From Acanthacorydalis orientalis (lineage: Eukaryota; Arthropoda; Insecta; Megaloptera; Corydalidae): 64,000 bases of DNA. Positions 62,307 through 64,000 of the stretch are shown here, piece after piece (the first letter of the stretch is position 1; each line of letters opens with the position of its first letter). The notes beneath the pieces are model-generated. The model worked only from the letters and a program-made list of their open reading frames with translations. It had not been told where the DNA came from and made no database searches. The DNA is taken from positions 38,242,318-38,306,317 of the forward strand of contig CM068315.1 of the NCBI GenBank assembly GCA_034766995.1. The letters run 5' to 3'. A program made the position numbers and the translations under genes.

Positions 62307-62809
62307 TTTTATAAATATTATAATAGAATTATTAAAATTGAAAAAAATATTTTTACTTAATTTGATTATATAATTTCGTATTGATAAACCATTCAAGATA
62401 TTCTTACTTTTTCCATCGACAAATGTATACAAATTCAGCACAGAATTCTATTGAAAACATAAAAATTCAATAAAAAACCATCAACTTATTTTTCTAAGAA
62501 CTACTAACATGTTTACAATTTGTGAATATTATATAAGAATGAATACTTCGCTTCGCCTTAAATATATTATTCGTAATTTGTAAAATAATGAAATTAAATA
62601 AAAGTATCTTTGTAAAGACCTTAATGAATTCAAATCTTAATGTTTTCACATTGAGAACCTAAAATATTGTTAAATGGAACTTCTAGATAAATTATGTTAA
62701 GAAATATATTATCAGCCAACATTTAAAGTCACGCAGTAGCTAATCTAAAATTTTAAGTTTTTTATATGTGTGTCTACTAATTTGATGGTTTTTATCCCAA
62801 TGAATAATT

Positions 62810-62913
62810 TGAGTAGTTATCTGCCTAAAATAGTTTCAAATTTTCAGCCACCATCAAGTAGCTTGTTGATATATTTCTATAGCAATAAACTACCTGTGGG
62901 TGATAACTACTCA
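62810..62913. repeat. 104-bp unit with 16-bp inverted ends
   Basis: TGAGTAGTTATCTGCC at 62810-62825 and GGGTGATAACTACTCA at 62898-62913 are inverted copies with two mismatches. Could be a very small MITE; no clear target duplication. Confidence 0.4.
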
Positions 62914-63471
62914 TATTTTAATTGTCTAATTTAATTTTAATCGCATGATCAGTGTTTCCATAAAAAGAAGGATTTCTTCGATTAAATCCAAACTATACTG
63001 AATACCACAGGAATGATTTAAGTATACAAGGCAAATATGCAAGATTTCATTATTTTCTTTAAATTTTCCCGTGCGATTTTATCAATCATCTCACTAAATT
63101 TGATCATATCAGATAAGACACTTTTCGAAATCTTAGCCTATCTGAACATTATGTTTGTTCTCAAAACAAATAAATCATATTACTGCTTTAATATACAGTT
63201 AGGTGAGTGAAAGTTATTTACAAGAATCGACAGATTGGATCTGGCAAAATAATATATAAAGTATATTTAAAACTCATTTACTCTTAATCTCTCGAAATAT
63301 TAGAGCAGCGTTTCCCAAACTTTTTCTACGACGGAACACTCCACAAATCTTGAAATTTTAACGGGACACTGTTATTTTGTAGAGTAGGTAAATATAAATA
63401 ATAAATAAAACAAATGAGTTCATATAAGCGTTAAAAAAAACAAACATTTATTCTCAAATATTAATTATTTA

Positions 63472-64000
<529 letters not shown>

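Larger units (their letters stand above)
59964..63300. other. AT-rich non-coding stretch
   Basis: No gene seen. Contains CA/TA arrays at 61864-61947 and 62233-62303 and a small inverted-repeat unit at 62810-62913. Confidence 0.5.

Overview
The window is AT-rich nuclear DNA from a eukaryote, most likely an insect. The grounds are a spliced 3-phosphoinositide-dependent kinase 1 (Pdk1) gene, mariner, piggyBac, hAT and RTE-like elements of insect type, and very many long (TA)n microsatellites. The order cannot be fixed from the sequence. No prokaryotic features, CRISPR arrays, tRNA or rRNA genes were recognised.

The only gene that can be read with confidence is Pdk1 on the + strand (18941-27294). 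It has four coding exons: 8 codons, a 6.5-kb first intron full of repeats, then three exons separated by introns of 67 and 91 bp. Together they encode a 551-residue kinase plus PH-domain protein with all catalytic motifs. A second possible coding exon, on the - strand at 7344-7533, encodes a poly-serine protein of unknown function and ends at a plausible splice donor. Its partner exons were not found.

Most of the other recognisable content is mobile DNA. Five mariner copies are present: a long decayed copy at 14 kb, two short deletion derivatives of the same family at 6 and 47.6 kb, and further families at 45.6, 52.3 and 57.2 kb. There are two piggyBac-like elements with TTAA duplications (8.8 and 59.7 kb). 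hAT elements include a 167-bp MITE with a perfect 8-bp target duplication (19.8 kb), a complete but deleted copy (55.2 kb), a transposase tail (49.4 kb) and a copy running off the right edge (63.3 kb). A decayed transposase with a DUF4817-like start lies at 33 kb, and non-LTR fragments lie at 4.7 and 36.1 kb.

Two repeat systems stand out. One is a palindromic element family with about seven copies built round a GCTTATGCGCATTTCGATGG-like core. The other is a 57-59 bp micro-insertion seen twice (22.25 and 49.52 kb), each time flanked by a perfect 8-bp direct repeat, once inside a copy of the palindromic family.

The remaining DNA is AT-rich and shows no coding signal: roughly 0.6-4.6, 9.4-13.9, 15.2-18.9, 27.7-29.4, 37.3-39.8, 40.2-45.6, 48.1-49.2, 50.4-51.7, 53.8-55.1 and 60-63.3 kb. 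A few CpG-richer islands (8.0-8.2, 29.45-30.0, 34.2-34.4, 58.4-59.2 kb) may be regulatory sequence or unrecognised repeats.
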